Source: Xanthomonas arboricola
GTDB lineage: Bacteria; Pseudomonadota; Gammaproteobacteria; Xanthomonadales; Xanthomonadaceae
Assembly (NCBI RefSeq): GCF_002940665.1
Contig: NZ_MIGY01000001.1
Location: 992,001 to 1,056,000 of the forward strand
DNA: 64,000 nt
Reading direction: 5' to 3'
Shown here: positions 1 through 8,876 of the stretch, in pieces
Layout of the letters: each line of letters starts with the position of its first letter
Numbering within the stretch: position 1 is the stretch's first letter
Notes under the pieces: generated by a model
Seen by the model: only the letters and a program-made list of their open reading frames with translations
Told to the model about the DNA's origin: nothing
Databases searched by the model: none
Made by a program: the position numbers and the translations under genes

Positions 1-483
1 TGTCGCATACTGGGTTGCGACTTGATGAAGGGGATAATCAACCACTTGGCCACGGCTCCATATCGGCGTGCCGATACGAAGAGCCACCGTTGCAGCTCTG
101 ACCTGCGATGTTGAATGCCACTTCTCCAGCAAGCTACCGTAACTAGCGCTGTCCAATCGACCTGCATCGCTCAATACGCCAGCCGCCATATGGTGAAGCA
201 CCAGGTCATGCAAATGTACGATTCCGGGCACCGCCGCCATAAGGGGGAGCATCCAGCCGTGGAACGTCGGGTGGTTCCCCATCTGATACACGACGGCATC
301 CGCCGCGCGTAGACCCGCAATGATCTGCGGCGCGCTTTTCTGCTCGACATCCGCAAGGGTGACCGTCTCAACCGACAGGCCGCAATCACGCAGCATGTCG
401 ACTAGGCCGGCTGCGTACTCGGCAATGCCTGATCGGTCAGGAGGCTGGGGCCCGACCATTGCGACTCGGAACGGAGCACTCAA
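1..483 (-). CDS. GT4-type glycosyltransferase, N-terminal part (runs off window)
   Basis: About 160 codons stay open from a TTG at 483 to the left edge of the window. The N-terminus carries VAMVGPQPPDRSGIAEYA, the nucleotide-side loop typical of GT4 glycosyltransferases, and later residues such as HLHDLVLHH fit the first Rossmann domain. The TTG overlaps the TGA of the preceding gene as TTGA, with GAGAG just upstream; an ATG at 459 (MVGPQPP) is the alternative start. Its position behind wzm, wzt, the WbdD-like gene and another glycosyltransferase suggests that it builds the exported O-polysaccharide in the cytoplasm. The sugar donor cannot be read from the sequence. The C-terminal half lies outside the window. 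Confidence 0.75.
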   Translation of the reverse strand, partial: MSAPFRVAMVGPQPPDRSGIAEYAAGLVDMLRDCGLSVETVTLADVEQKSAPQIIAGLRAADAVVYQMGNHPTFHGWMLPLMAAVPGIVHLHDLVLHHMAAGVLSDAGRLDSASYGSLLEKWHSTSQVRAATVALRIGTPIWSRGQVVDYPLHQVATQYAT

Positions 484-1574
484 AGCCTGCTCTCCACGAG
501 GTGACGGATCACGCGGTCCCAGGTAATGGTCTCGCTGAGGCGATGTCCTTCCTCAGCCAGCACGCGAAGCTGGGCGGGTGTCTTGGCATAGCAGTCAAGC
601 AGGCTCTCGGCGATGGCTTCCGGTGTCGCAGCGGTCACCCAGCCGCTGCCTGTGGACCGAACGATACGGCACACTTCACCGCTATCATCAACGGTAATGA
701 CCGGCTTATGCGCGGCGAAACTTTCGAGAGTCGCGAAGCCATAGTCCTCGTCGACTGGCGAATAGAACACCGCGCGGCAATTGGCGATCAGCTCAAGCAA
801 ACGGACATCTTCGATAAAGCCGGCCAGCTCGACCCTGTTTTCCAGGCCCAGCTCGCGCACCAGCGGTGCTAGTGAGCGTGCGTAGTCACTTGCACCGGTT
901 CCGGCAATAACGACCTTTGCATGTGGTACATGCTGTGCCGCCCGGATCAACAGGTCCGGCCGCTTCATCGATTCAAGACGCCCGATACACAGTACGAAAT
1001 CCCCGTATTCGCCCGACTTGATGTGTGGCGCCAGCTTGGACGGCGGATACAACACTTCCGAAGACAGCCCGCAATATTGCGTCAGCCTGTCGGTAACCGT
1101 CTGGGAAATTGTAAACCGCGAATCAATGTCAGACAACATCTCCTTGTCCGACACGCGCAATGCATCGCGTACCGCAGAGTCCCTGCTGCTCAAATGAGGC
1201 TGATCGAAGCGCGTATGTGCGAGGTCATACAGCACCCTGTGCTGGTGCACAAGCCACAGCGTCTTGTTGGCATGCGACGCTGCGTAGGTCGGAAACTTGG
1301 TGCAGATGCACAAGTCAATCTTCTGCCCATTGGCCTCGCTAAGGTCCAGCAGCCGCCAGGAAAGCATCGCAGAGAGGATCTCGGTTTCTGGGTACCACTT
1401 GTAGGGTAGTTGCACCAGCTCAGCGACGACGTGGCGCTGCTTGCCCCACAGATTGATCTGACGCACCAACTCTTCATTGAGGAGCTCGGCGCCTCCACGA
1501 ACAAACGGCACTTGCGCGCCAAGTACGATAATTCTTTTCAAAACTGGGTCCCCTTTCGATATTGCCCTTGCCAC
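480..1574 (-). CDS. GT4-type glycosyltransferase (O-antigen cluster)
   Basis: This is a 364-residue GT-B fold glycosyltransferase. The N-terminal KRIIVLGAQVPFVRGGAE segment contains the acceptor-side glycine loop. The C-terminal donor domain has CIGRLESMKRPDLLI, and EDYGFATLE gives the E-x7-E signature of GT4 enzymes that retain the anomeric configuration. It probably adds a hexose such as mannose or rhamnose to the O-polysaccharide on the cytoplasmic face of the inner membrane. The start shown is GTG at 1574 with GGAAG eight bases upstream; a TTG at 1541, preceded by AAAGGGGA, would give KRIIVLG as the N-terminus and is nearly as good. The stop overlaps the next gene. The substrate is unknown. 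Confidence 0.85.
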   Translation of the reverse strand: MARAISKGDPVLKRIIVLGAQVPFVRGGAELLNEELVRQINLWGKQRHVVAELVQLPYKWYPETEILSAMLSWRLLDLSEANGQKIDLCICTKFPTYAASHANKTLWLVHQHRVLYDLAHTRFDQPHLSSRDSAVRDALRVSDKEMLSDIDSRFTISQTVTDRLTQYCGLSSEVLYPPSKLAPHIKSGEYGDFVLCIGRLESMKRPDLLIRAAQHVPHAKVVIAGTGASDYARSLAPLVRELGLENRVELAGFIEDVRLLELIANCRAVFYSPVDEDYGFATLESFAAHKPVITVDDSGEVCRIVRSTGSGWVTAATPEAIAESLLDCYAKTPAQLRVLAEEGHRLSETITWDRVIRHLVESRL

Positions 1575-1592
1575 TGCGATGACTTCCGTGAA

Positions 1593-3986
1593 TTACTGCT
1601 CGGGTTTCCTTACTCGGCGCCCGATTTGGTCGAGCGCGGCCAGCCGCTTCTCCAGCGCCGCATCAGCAGGACTTGGCAGGTCCTCGCCATAAGCGATGGC
1701 ATTGGTCGGTTCCGTCTTTCTGGGAACTATCTGTGCCGGTGGTTCATCACGCCTGAGCACCTTGGTGGTCACCCATCTCAACGGCGCGGTGACGCGCCAC
1801 GAGCGACTGGTATGGAACTCCGCAATTAGTCCCTCTAGCCCACCGACAATGTACTCAAGTTCACGAACCCGAGCACGCGACGTTTCCACGTCCTGATTGC
1901 GCTGCGACAGATTGGCCTGCAGCTCCTTCAGCCGACGCCGATCGTGTTCGCCGGATGTTTCGGAGCGCTCGATCCTCTGCAGCAGGGAGTCAACACTGGA
2001 TTGGAGCTCCACAACCTTAGCTTCCAGGCGTTCGTTGGAAAGCTGCTTTTCAGCTACCTCGTCCTGTAACTGGTCTCGCTCTGCAGTTAGCCTGCTGACA
2101 TCGGTCGCCAACAACTCCGCGAGCTCCCGCGCCCGCTGCCGTTCTTCCAGTTCAACTTCAAGCTCGGTGATGCGATGGGAGAGCTCCAGGTTGTTGACCT
2201 CGAACGTTGCAGACTGCGCCTTGAGTTCGGCGGCTTGTTCGCTGAACCTGTCTCTGCTCGCCTCGGCCTCCAGAGCCCGACTCTCTAGTACCTTCACCTG
2301 CCCACTTAGCTGACCGGTGCTTTTTTCGAGCTCTTTTGCACGCGCTTCGAGTTCTTTCGCGTGCTCTTCGAGTTTCTTGGACCACTCAGCCATACGCAGG
2401 CTGTTTTCTTCCAGATCGTGGTAACGGCTGGCCGCCATCTCGATCTCGAGCTTAAGCGCAACAAGCTTCTCCTGACCTTGTTGCGCTTCGTCGCGTACGC
2501 GCGCCAGCGCAGACTCGCTTGCCATCAATGCGGCATGTTCGTGCTCGTGCTGTGTAAACAACGCCCGCACATATCCGTTGTAGGTGCGCAGGGATCGCTG
2601 CAAGTACTGATAGATCGACATCCATCCCGGCACCTCATCGGATATCGACTCAGGCAATGCCAGATTGTCCTGAAGTTCCTGAAAGGTCCAGTACGATTGT
2701 GCTTGCCCGAACAAGCGAATGAATGCGTTCCGATACCGGAAAGGCAGCGACATCAGATCCAACGCCGGCTCACGGCTCGGGCTGGTAGGCACTATGTGGC
2801 GTTCAAGAATCTCCTTGACGGTAATCAAAAAGGCCAGCAGCGGATCGTCCAGCCAGGAGCTATCCGTAGCCTCGGAAGAAACGGCGCCGTAGTCAATCAG
2901 GACGGCGTGCCCGTCCCGTGTCATGAGCACGTTCCAGCAGCGCACATCGTTGTGATACAACCCTGCGCGCTCAAGCGCCACCAGCTGAGCCAACAGCTCA
3001 GATACGATCCGATCGGCATCGTAAAGCGTTTCGTCGTCGATCAGCTCCGACAGCAAGCGACCTTTCATCATCTCCCTGGCAAGGAAAAGGTCGGATCGGT
3101 CGTCCAGCGCTGCGATCAGCCTGGGAGCGTGATAACCCTCGGGGGGATTTCGCAGAAAATCGACTTCGTTATGGAATTCTTTAAGATTGATATCAGCACG
3201 GTCGCCCATGCCGAGTGTCATCTTTTTCACAAAGACGCCGTCGCCGAAGTAATACCGCCTGCTGTATTGATGGGTACCTCTACCATGGACGTGTGATTCC
3301 CCCGACCAGGAATCGAATTTTCCAACAACCTCGTCCACATACCACAGCCTGCTACTCACAAAATATAGCGGTCGCGCGATCGCCGACAGGTGGGTCGCCT
3401 GCCGCGACAGCAGCCGCGTGAAGGAATAGCCTGCCAACAGCTCCGCGGGGTCGCTTGGCAAGGAGGTAGCCCAATAGAGCGGCTCCTCGCGCAAGGCCAT
3501 CTCGAAGATGCCTGCCTCGGTTGAATCGGCAAGCTTTTGGCACAACCCGCGAACACGTTCGACACCCTGAGCATGCACAAGGTGATGAAACACACTCAGG
3601 CCCAACACTAGGTCGTATGTCTTGTCTTCGAGCCGCTCAATCACATCCTCGACCGTTGTGTGTTCGAAGGTAGCTTCAAGTGCAGGGTTAGCACCAGCGA
3701 GCGCCTGGCAAAGTGCAACGTTCCGATCAAGGAAATCCACGCCATGGACCCTATGACCTTCGGCTGCCAGACTCAAGGAGAAAAAACCCTGCGCACAGCC
3801 AAGGTCGAGCACGCGAAGTGGGCGCCCAAGCGAGTCCTGCATTCGCTTCGCACACTGGGCAATCAGCACGAGCCTATCTTCGCACCCCCTCGAGCTCCCC
3901 TCCGAAAGTTCCGAGTGCCCGAAGATCGGCTGGTACTTTTCCGGCAGCGCCGTTACCAGCGCACTAATACTTTCTGATTCGGTCAT
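1593..3986 (-). CDS. WbdD-like methyltransferase/kinase with coiled coil (O-antigen chain terminator)
   Basis: This 797-residue protein has three modules. Residues about 55-210 are a class I SAM methyltransferase with VLDLGCAQGFF at 59-69. Residues about 240-400 are a protein-kinase-like fold, with YHNDVRCWNV (344-353) as the catalytic loop and DYG (365-367) in place of DFG. From about 470 to 730 there is a long heptad-rich coiled coil, followed by SWRVTAPLRW, a tail motif often seen in polysaccharide enzymes. The order matches E. coli O9a WbdD, which phosphorylates and methylates the end of the growing chain and uses its coiled coil as a length ruler. The gene sits directly after wzt, as in O8/O9a. 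Terminator function is inferred from architecture and context. Confidence 0.8.
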   Translation of the reverse strand: MTESESISALVTALPEKYQPIFGHSELSEGSSRGCEDRLVLIAQCAKRMQDSLGRPLRVLDLGCAQGFFSLSLAAEGHRVHGVDFLDRNVALCQALAGANPALEATFEHTTVEDVIERLEDKTYDLVLGLSVFHHLVHAQGVERVRGLCQKLADSTEAGIFEMALREEPLYWATSLPSDPAELLAGYSFTRLLSRQATHLSAIARPLYFVSSRLWYVDEVVGKFDSWSGESHVHGRGTHQYSRRYYFGDGVFVKKMTLGMGDRADINLKEFHNEVDFLRNPPEGYHAPRLIAALDDRSDLFLAREMMKGRLLSELIDDETLYDADRIVSELLAQLVALERAGLYHNDVRCWNVLMTRDGHAVLIDYGAVSSEATDSSWLDDPLLAFLITVKEILERHIVPTSPSREPALDLMSLPFRYRNAFIRLFGQAQSYWTFQELQDNLALPESISDEVPGWMSIYQYLQRSLRTYNGYVRALFTQHEHEHAALMASESALARVRDEAQQGQEKLVALKLEIEMAASRYHDLEENSLRMAEWSKKLEEHAKELEARAKELEKSTGQLSGQVKVLESRALEAEASRDRFSEQAAELKAQSATFEVNNLELSHRITELEVELEERQRARELAELLATDVSRLTAERDQLQDEVAEKQLSNERLEAKVVELQSSVDSLLQRIERSETSGEHDRRRLKELQANLSQRNQDVETSRARVRELEYIVGGLEGLIAEFHTSRSWRVTAPLRWVTTKVLRRDEPPAQIVPRKTEPTNAIAYGEDLPSPADAALEKRLAALDQIGRRVRKPEQ

Positions 3987-4026
3987 GACTCTTTGGTCTT
4001 TGAGTTGATATGAAAGCGCCAGAGGC

Positions 4027-5313
4027 TCATGCAGATGCCTCCACGATCTCGAAATCTGCCTTGAGGTCCATCATTCCCCAGAACAACATGGCTCTAGCGA
4101 CATCGAGCACGATGGAGTCATATCGTCTGTCCAATGGCACTAATTCGGTCAACGGGTCGCCACTGGACACGCCCAGCGACACCAGATAGTTCGCTTCATT
4201 CAGGTCCAGCGGCATGGTGAACTTGCAGACGATCACATCGCCAGCCTTGACGGTCATGCCCACTCTCCCCTCACTGGACAGGAAGGAATTGGTCCCGTAC
4301 AGGAATAATCCTTCGAGCGTTTTTATGAGAAAGCCTGGAACAACATTGTCGAAATCGCGGTCAAACGCGATCTTCACATAGAACGCCGTCCTTGAGCCGC
4401 TCTCCAGACGCGGCGGAAACTCTTGCCCTTCGCTGACGACCACGTAATCGAGGATTCTTGCGCCGCCATGTCCCCAACGGTGCTCATTTGCGTTGTAGTA
4501 GGGCCGGGTGTGAAATACATCTTCGCTGCCGCCGGCCATCGCCTGCGGCGCGTCCTTAGTATCAGTTTGGAGTGAGACAGGCTTCTGACCAAACAGCTCG
4601 TCCAGATAAAGATTGGAAACATCGCGGGATGGTCCGTCAGCATAAACCCGGCCCTCCTTGATCAGGATTGCCCGATCGCAATGCTTGACGATATCCCCAG
4701 CCGAATGACTAACGAGAATGAGGGTCGTGCCTTCGTCCTTAAATGACTGGATACGTTTGAAGCATTTAGCCTGGAAGTAGGCATCGCCCACCGACAATGC
4801 TTCGTCGACAATCAGGATGTCGGGACGAAAAGCAGTTGCAACGGCGAAGGCAACACGCACCTGCATGCCGCTGGAGTAGGTACGCACCGGCTCATCAAAG
4901 TACTCTCCGATCTCAGCGAAATCCTGGATCTGTGGCAGCACTGCATCGATCTGATCGCGCGCGTATCCCATAAGGCCTGCGGAGTGGCGCGCGTTCTCCC
5001 GCCCACTGAGCTCAGGATTGAACCCCATGCCAAGTTCCAAGATCGCGGCAATACGCCCGCGACGCACGATTCGCCCTTCGGTAGGTTGGGAAGTCCCCGT
5101 GATGAGCTTGAGCAGTGTGCTTTTGCCGGCACCATTGCGCCCCATGATCCCGATCGACTCGCCGGCAGCAATTGAAAAACCCACATCCCTCAGAACCCAG
5201 TGCTCCTCCCGTGGCTTGACCTGCAGACCGAACCAGCGGGCGGCGCGCAGCCATTCACTGCCCCAGACACGATAGGATTTCCCCAGCCCCTCCACTGTCA
5301 ACATTGCGCTCAT
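4027..5313 (-). CDS. wzt: O-antigen ABC exporter, ATP-binding subunit with carbohydrate-binding C-terminus
   Basis: The 428-residue ATPase has Walker A at about 58-66 (GRNGAGKST), a YSSGMQ signature at 146-151 and Walker B ILIVDE at 166-171. An extra C-terminal beta-sandwich domain from about 290 begins near HRWGHGGARILDYVV. Such Wzt C-domains bind the capped non-reducing end of the polysaccharide, so export depends on termination by a WbdD-type enzyme, and one is encoded next door. The start is ATG 5313 because it overlaps the wzm stop as ATGA; an in-frame extension back to 5412 would lie entirely inside wzm. The protein works with Wzm at the inner membrane. Confidence 0.93.
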   Translation of the reverse strand: MSAMLTVEGLGKSYRVWGSEWLRAARWFGLQVKPREEHWVLRDVGFSIAAGESIGIMGRNGAGKSTLLKLITGTSQPTEGRIVRRGRIAAILELGMGFNPELSGRENARHSAGLMGYARDQIDAVLPQIQDFAEIGEYFDEPVRTYSSGMQVRVAFAVATAFRPDILIVDEALSVGDAYFQAKCFKRIQSFKDEGTTLILVSHSAGDIVKHCDRAILIKEGRVYADGPSRDVSNLYLDELFGQKPVSLQTDTKDAPQAMAGGSEDVFHTRPYYNANEHRWGHGGARILDYVVVSEGQEFPPRLESGSRTAFYVKIAFDRDFDNVVPGFLIKTLEGLFLYGTNSFLSSEGRVGMTVKAGDVIVCKFTMPLDLNEANYLVSLGVSSGDPLTELVPLDRRYDSIVLDVARAMLFWGMMDLKADFEIVEASA

Positions 5314-6101
5314 AGTGCATCCACCATTTCTGCGCTTGCGCGGCGGAAAACCACGAGAGACAAAGCGCCCAACACCATTGTTGCCGCCGCCAATGGGAGC
5401 AGGTCCATCCACTCAGGAGAACGCCCGTAAAGTAGAACCTGCTGATATGCGCTAACGAGCGGAAACAATGGGTTGAGCTTGAACAGCTGCTGCGTCTGCT
5501 CTGGAAGGATATCGATGGTGTAAACGATAGGCGTCACCCAGAACATCGCCTGCAGAACGACCGGCACAACCTGCCCGATGTCACGCACGAAGACATTGAA
5601 GACGCCAAGCAGCAATCCGATCGACATCGCGAAAGCCAGCGTCAGCAGCATCAGCAGCGGCAGCCAGGCCGCCTGCGGCCCCAGGGTATGCCCCAGGATC
5701 GCGAACACGATGATGATTGCCAGGAACAGCAGAAGGTTGTTCACCATGACAGTGCCACCGGCAATGAGTGGCAGGCAGATCCGCGGGAAGGCCTGCTTCT
5801 TCATCAGATTGCCGTTATCTACGAACAACGAAACACACTTGCCAATGCATTCGGCGAACAGGGTCCAGCACAGCGTTCCGGCCATCAGGTACAGTGCGTA
5901 GGCAAACTTGTTGTTGACGCCCGGCAACTTGGCCGCCAGGACCTCAGAGAGGATCGTCGCAAAGATCAGTACCTGCATGAGCGGATGGATGATCATCCAC
6001 AACGCGCCCAGCTTGCTCTGCACAAAACGCAGTCGCAGATCGTTCCTGATTGACGAGAGGATGAAATAACGGAAGGCCCATACGGACCGGATCATGTCCA
6101 A
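5310..6101 (-). CDS. wzm: O-antigen ABC exporter, membrane subunit
   Basis: This 263-residue ABC-2 family permease has about six hydrophobic spans and the typical N-terminal WAFRYFILSSIRNDLRLRF interface segment before the first span. It forms the inner-membrane channel that moves the undecaprenyl-linked, full-length O-polysaccharide to the periplasm, powered by the overlapping wzt product. The start shown is TTG 6101 with AGAGG eight bases upstream; ATG 6095 (MIRSVW) is the alternative but lies 14 bases from that site. The gap to the upstream glycosyltransferase is 95 bases, so one transcript from metB onward is plausible. Confidence 0.93.
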   Translation of the reverse strand: MDMIRSVWAFRYFILSSIRNDLRLRFVQSKLGALWMIIHPLMQVLIFATILSEVLAAKLPGVNNKFAYALYLMAGTLCWTLFAECIGKCVSLFVDNGNLMKKQAFPRICLPLIAGGTVMVNNLLLFLAIIIVFAILGHTLGPQAAWLPLLMLLTLAFAMSIGLLLGVFNVFVRDIGQVVPVVLQAMFWVTPIVYTIDILPEQTQQLFKLNPLFPLVSAYQQVLLYGRSPEWMDLLPLAAATMVLGALSLVVFRRASAEMVDAL

Positions 6102-6196
6102 CGTTGCTACCTCTGAAATCGTTCAGCACCTTGTTGAAGCCGCTGCACACAGATCGCTGCATGCCCATGAATGAGGTTACGCCGTCACCGGCGCGG

Positions 6197-7579
6197 TCAG
6201 TCCATGACTTCGGTTACTTCCGCAACCCGCGCCATCAGTTGCCGCGCCGCAGTGTCCGGGGAAAGTTGCAGGCGAATGTCGTCCCTCGCCACCTCACCGA
6301 GCGCGCGCGCGCGTGCTGGATCGTCGGCGAGGCGCCGCATGGCAGCAGCTGCGCTTTCAACCCGCGGCTCGGCCCAGCTGGCGCCGTCTGAATCGGGGTA
6401 CCGGCCTGCAACGGCGACCAAATCGTACTCTACAAGACAGGAGTTACGACTGGTCATGAATTCCATATTGCCGGACCATCCGGTCGCGATGACGGGCTTG
6501 CCCTGCGACATGCACTCGGCCAGCCCCAGTCCGAAACCTTCTGCACGATGCAGCGAGACATACACATCGCAGCAACGCTGGAGCGCACGCACATGCGCGT
6601 TGTCGATCACTTCATCACGTAACAGGATTCGCGAATCCTGGACCACGAGTGCGAGGAGTTCACGCATGTGTTCGGGATACATATGCCCATTGCTTGACTT
6701 CAGCACGAGGCAAACGTCGTCACGACTGCGTGGGAACGCCTGCAGGAAGGCATGCACAACTGCCTGCGGGTTCTTTCTGGCGACGAAGGAATGGAAATCG
6801 AAGGTGAAAAGAAAGACGAACTTGTCTGCATCGAGCCCGAAGTCATGCCGCTGCAGCCCGCTATCGCGCCTGTCGGACAATGGCAAAGGCAGCCGAATGA
6901 TCGGCTTGTCTGTAATCTGCAGGAAGGCGTTTTCGATGAATCGCGAGGCCACCATGATCTCGTCCACGAGTCCGACCGCGCTCAACCAGCTCGGCGGGAT
7001 CACTTCCAGCTCCCAGAACCAGCAGGCGATCACATAATGCCCCTGCATGCGCGCGCGACCGACATGCTCGAACGCGGCCTCCAGGTAGTCGGGGTTCACG
7101 AAGACGATCGTGACCCGATGCGGCATGCGCTGGTCGATAAAGCCGTCCATGCTCCGTTCCTGCCAGGAGTGTGGCAGCCCCATTTCCAGGTCATACAACG
7201 ACACCGGCACCCCTGCGTTGATGAGTGCCCGCGCGTACATCCTGGCGCTCTCTGCCAACCCGAATTCGCCACGGATATAGCCGAGAATATTGACTCCTGC
7301 TGCCGATTCGACTGCAGGCAAGGCGCCGCTGTTTTCCAGCTGCAAAGACTCGTCGCAGCCCTGCAGTGCCAGGTCCCAGGCCTCCGTTCTCTGAAAGCGC
7401 GTTTGCACCCTGGCACGGGCGGAGAGCAGTGCGGATACGCGCGCGCGCAGGCCCCACGGAAACAATCGATAGATGCGCTGCAGCCACGGCTGCTGGCGTA
7501 TCCATGACTGCATGCGCAGTCCTGCAAGCCCGGTCCGCCAGGAAGCAGAGATGCCCTGACGTTGCGGCGACGCGGTCAT
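6197..7579 (-). CDS. GT4-type glycosyltransferase overlapping metB
   Basis: The 460-residue protein has a GT4 donor domain with EGFGLGLAE (E-x7-E) followed by GKPVIATGWSGNMEFM and a downstream VEYDLVAV segment, a pattern common in mannosyl- and rhamnosyltransferases of LPS clusters. About 110 N-terminal residues precede the catalytic fold and contain a basic, helical stretch that may associate with the membrane. The ATG at 7579 overlaps the metB stop as ATGA, so translation and probably transcription are coupled to metB. Its GC content is closer to the chromosome than that of wzm-wzt. The sugar specificity is unknown. Confidence 0.87.
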   Translation of the reverse strand: MTASPQRQGISASWRTGLAGLRMQSWIRQQPWLQRIYRLFPWGLRARVSALLSARARVQTRFQRTEAWDLALQGCDESLQLENSGALPAVESAAGVNILGYIRGEFGLAESARMYARALINAGVPVSLYDLEMGLPHSWQERSMDGFIDQRMPHRVTIVFVNPDYLEAAFEHVGRARMQGHYVIACWFWELEVIPPSWLSAVGLVDEIMVASRFIENAFLQITDKPIIRLPLPLSDRRDSGLQRHDFGLDADKFVFLFTFDFHSFVARKNPQAVVHAFLQAFPRSRDDVCLVLKSSNGHMYPEHMRELLALVVQDSRILLRDEVIDNAHVRALQRCCDVYVSLHRAEGFGLGLAECMSQGKPVIATGWSGNMEFMTSRNSCLVEYDLVAVAGRYPDSDGASWAEPRVESAAAAMRRLADDPARARALGEVARDDIRLQLSPDTAARQLMARVAEVTEVMD

Positions 7580-8775
7580 GGAGAACTGGATGCCTCGAGC
7601 GCCTGCGCCAGATCCCCCCGCAAATCCCCCACATCCTCAACCCCCACGCTCAACCGCACCAGCGCATCGCTGATGCCAAGCTGGTCGCGGCGGGCCACCG
7701 GGATGGAGGCATGCGTCATGACGGCGGGATGGTTGACCAGGCTTTCCACGCCGCCGAGCGATTCGGCCAGGGTGAACAGTTCGGTCTTCTCGCAGAAACG
7801 CTTGGCCGCGTCGAAGCCGCCCTTGAGCACGATCGAGACGATGCCGCCGAAGCCGGACATCTGGCGCTGGGCCAGTGCGTGCTGCGGGTGCGAGGCCAGG
7901 CCGGGGTAGATCACCTTCTCGATCGCGGGGTGGGTTTCCAGCCATTGCGCCAGCGCCAGCGCGTTCTCGCAATGCGCGCGCATGCGCAGCGGCAAGGTCT
8001 TGAGGCCGCGCAGCGCGAGGAAGCTGTCGAACGGGCCTTGCACGCCGCCGATGGAGTTCTGCAGGAAGGCCAGTTGCTCAGCCAGCTCGGCGTTGTCGCC
8101 GACCACCGCGATGCCGCCGACCATGTCCGAGTGGCCGTTGAGGTACTTGGTGGCCGAGTGCACGACGATGTCGGCGCCCAGGCCGAGCGGGCGTTGCAGC
8201 ATCGGCGAGGCGAAGGTGTTGTCGACCACGATCAGCAGGCCGTGCTTGCGCGCGATCGCGGCGATGGCGGCGATATCGACCAGCTTGAGCATCGGGTTGG
8301 TCGGGGTCTCGATCCACACCATCTTGGTGTCGGGGCGGATCGCGGCTTCGAAGGCGGCCGCATCGGTCAGGTCGACGAAGCTGAAATCCAGGCCGGCGGT
8401 GCGGCGACGCACCCGCTCGAACAGGCGGAAGGTGCCGCCGTACAGGTCGTCCATCGCCACCACGTGGCTGCCGGCGTCCAGCAGTTCCATCACCGTGGAG
8501 GTGGCGGCCATGCCGGAGGCGAACGCGAACGCACGCGTGCCGCCTTCCAGCGACGCGACGCAGCGCTCATAGGCAAAGCGCGTGGGGTTGTGGGTACGCG
8601 AATACTCGAAGCCCTGGTGCTCGCCCGGGCTGGACTGCGCATAGGTGGACGTCGCGTAGATCGGCGGCATCACCGCCCCGGTGCTGGGGTCCGGCGACTG
8701 CCCTCCATGGATCGCCAACGTGGCGAGCGAGAGTTCGCGCTCGCCATCGTGGCTGGGTGTGGTGCGATTGGACAT
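7576..8775 (-). CDS. metB: Cystathionine gamma-synthase / gamma-lyase family enzyme
   Basis: This 399-residue fold-type I PLP enzyme carries the cofactor lysine in SATKYLNGHSDMVGG and the SRTHNPTRFAYE substrate-site segment. The family covers cystathionine gamma-synthase (O-succinylhomoserine plus cysteine) and gamma-lyase (cystathionine to cysteine), and sequence alone rarely separates the two. The gene lies 101 bases downstream of a cystathionine beta-synthase gene on the same strand, which favours at least some gamma-lyase use in reverse transsulfuration. The name metB follows Xanthomonas usage, where this gene borders the LPS cluster. A GGGAA site precedes the ATG. The enzyme is cytoplasmic. 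Confidence 0.92.
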   Translation of the reverse strand: MSNRTTPSHDGERELSLATLAIHGGQSPDPSTGAVMPPIYATSTYAQSSPGEHQGFEYSRTHNPTRFAYERCVASLEGGTRAFAFASGMAATSTVMELLDAGSHVVAMDDLYGGTFRLFERVRRRTAGLDFSFVDLTDAAAFEAAIRPDTKMVWIETPTNPMLKLVDIAAIAAIARKHGLLIVVDNTFASPMLQRPLGLGADIVVHSATKYLNGHSDMVGGIAVVGDNAELAEQLAFLQNSIGGVQGPFDSFLALRGLKTLPLRMRAHCENALALAQWLETHPAIEKVIYPGLASHPQHALAQRQMSGFGGIVSIVLKGGFDAAKRFCEKTELFTLAESLGGVESLVNHPAVMTHASIPVARRDQLGISDALVRLSVGVEDVGDLRGDLAQALEASSSP

Positions 8776-8876
8776 GGAGGTTCCCGGAAAAAGTGGCGGA
8801 TTGTAGCAAGCAGGTCTGAATGGCCGGTGCCGCGCGTCTCATCCGGGCGCGCGGCGCTACCCGACCCTGCCTGCGA

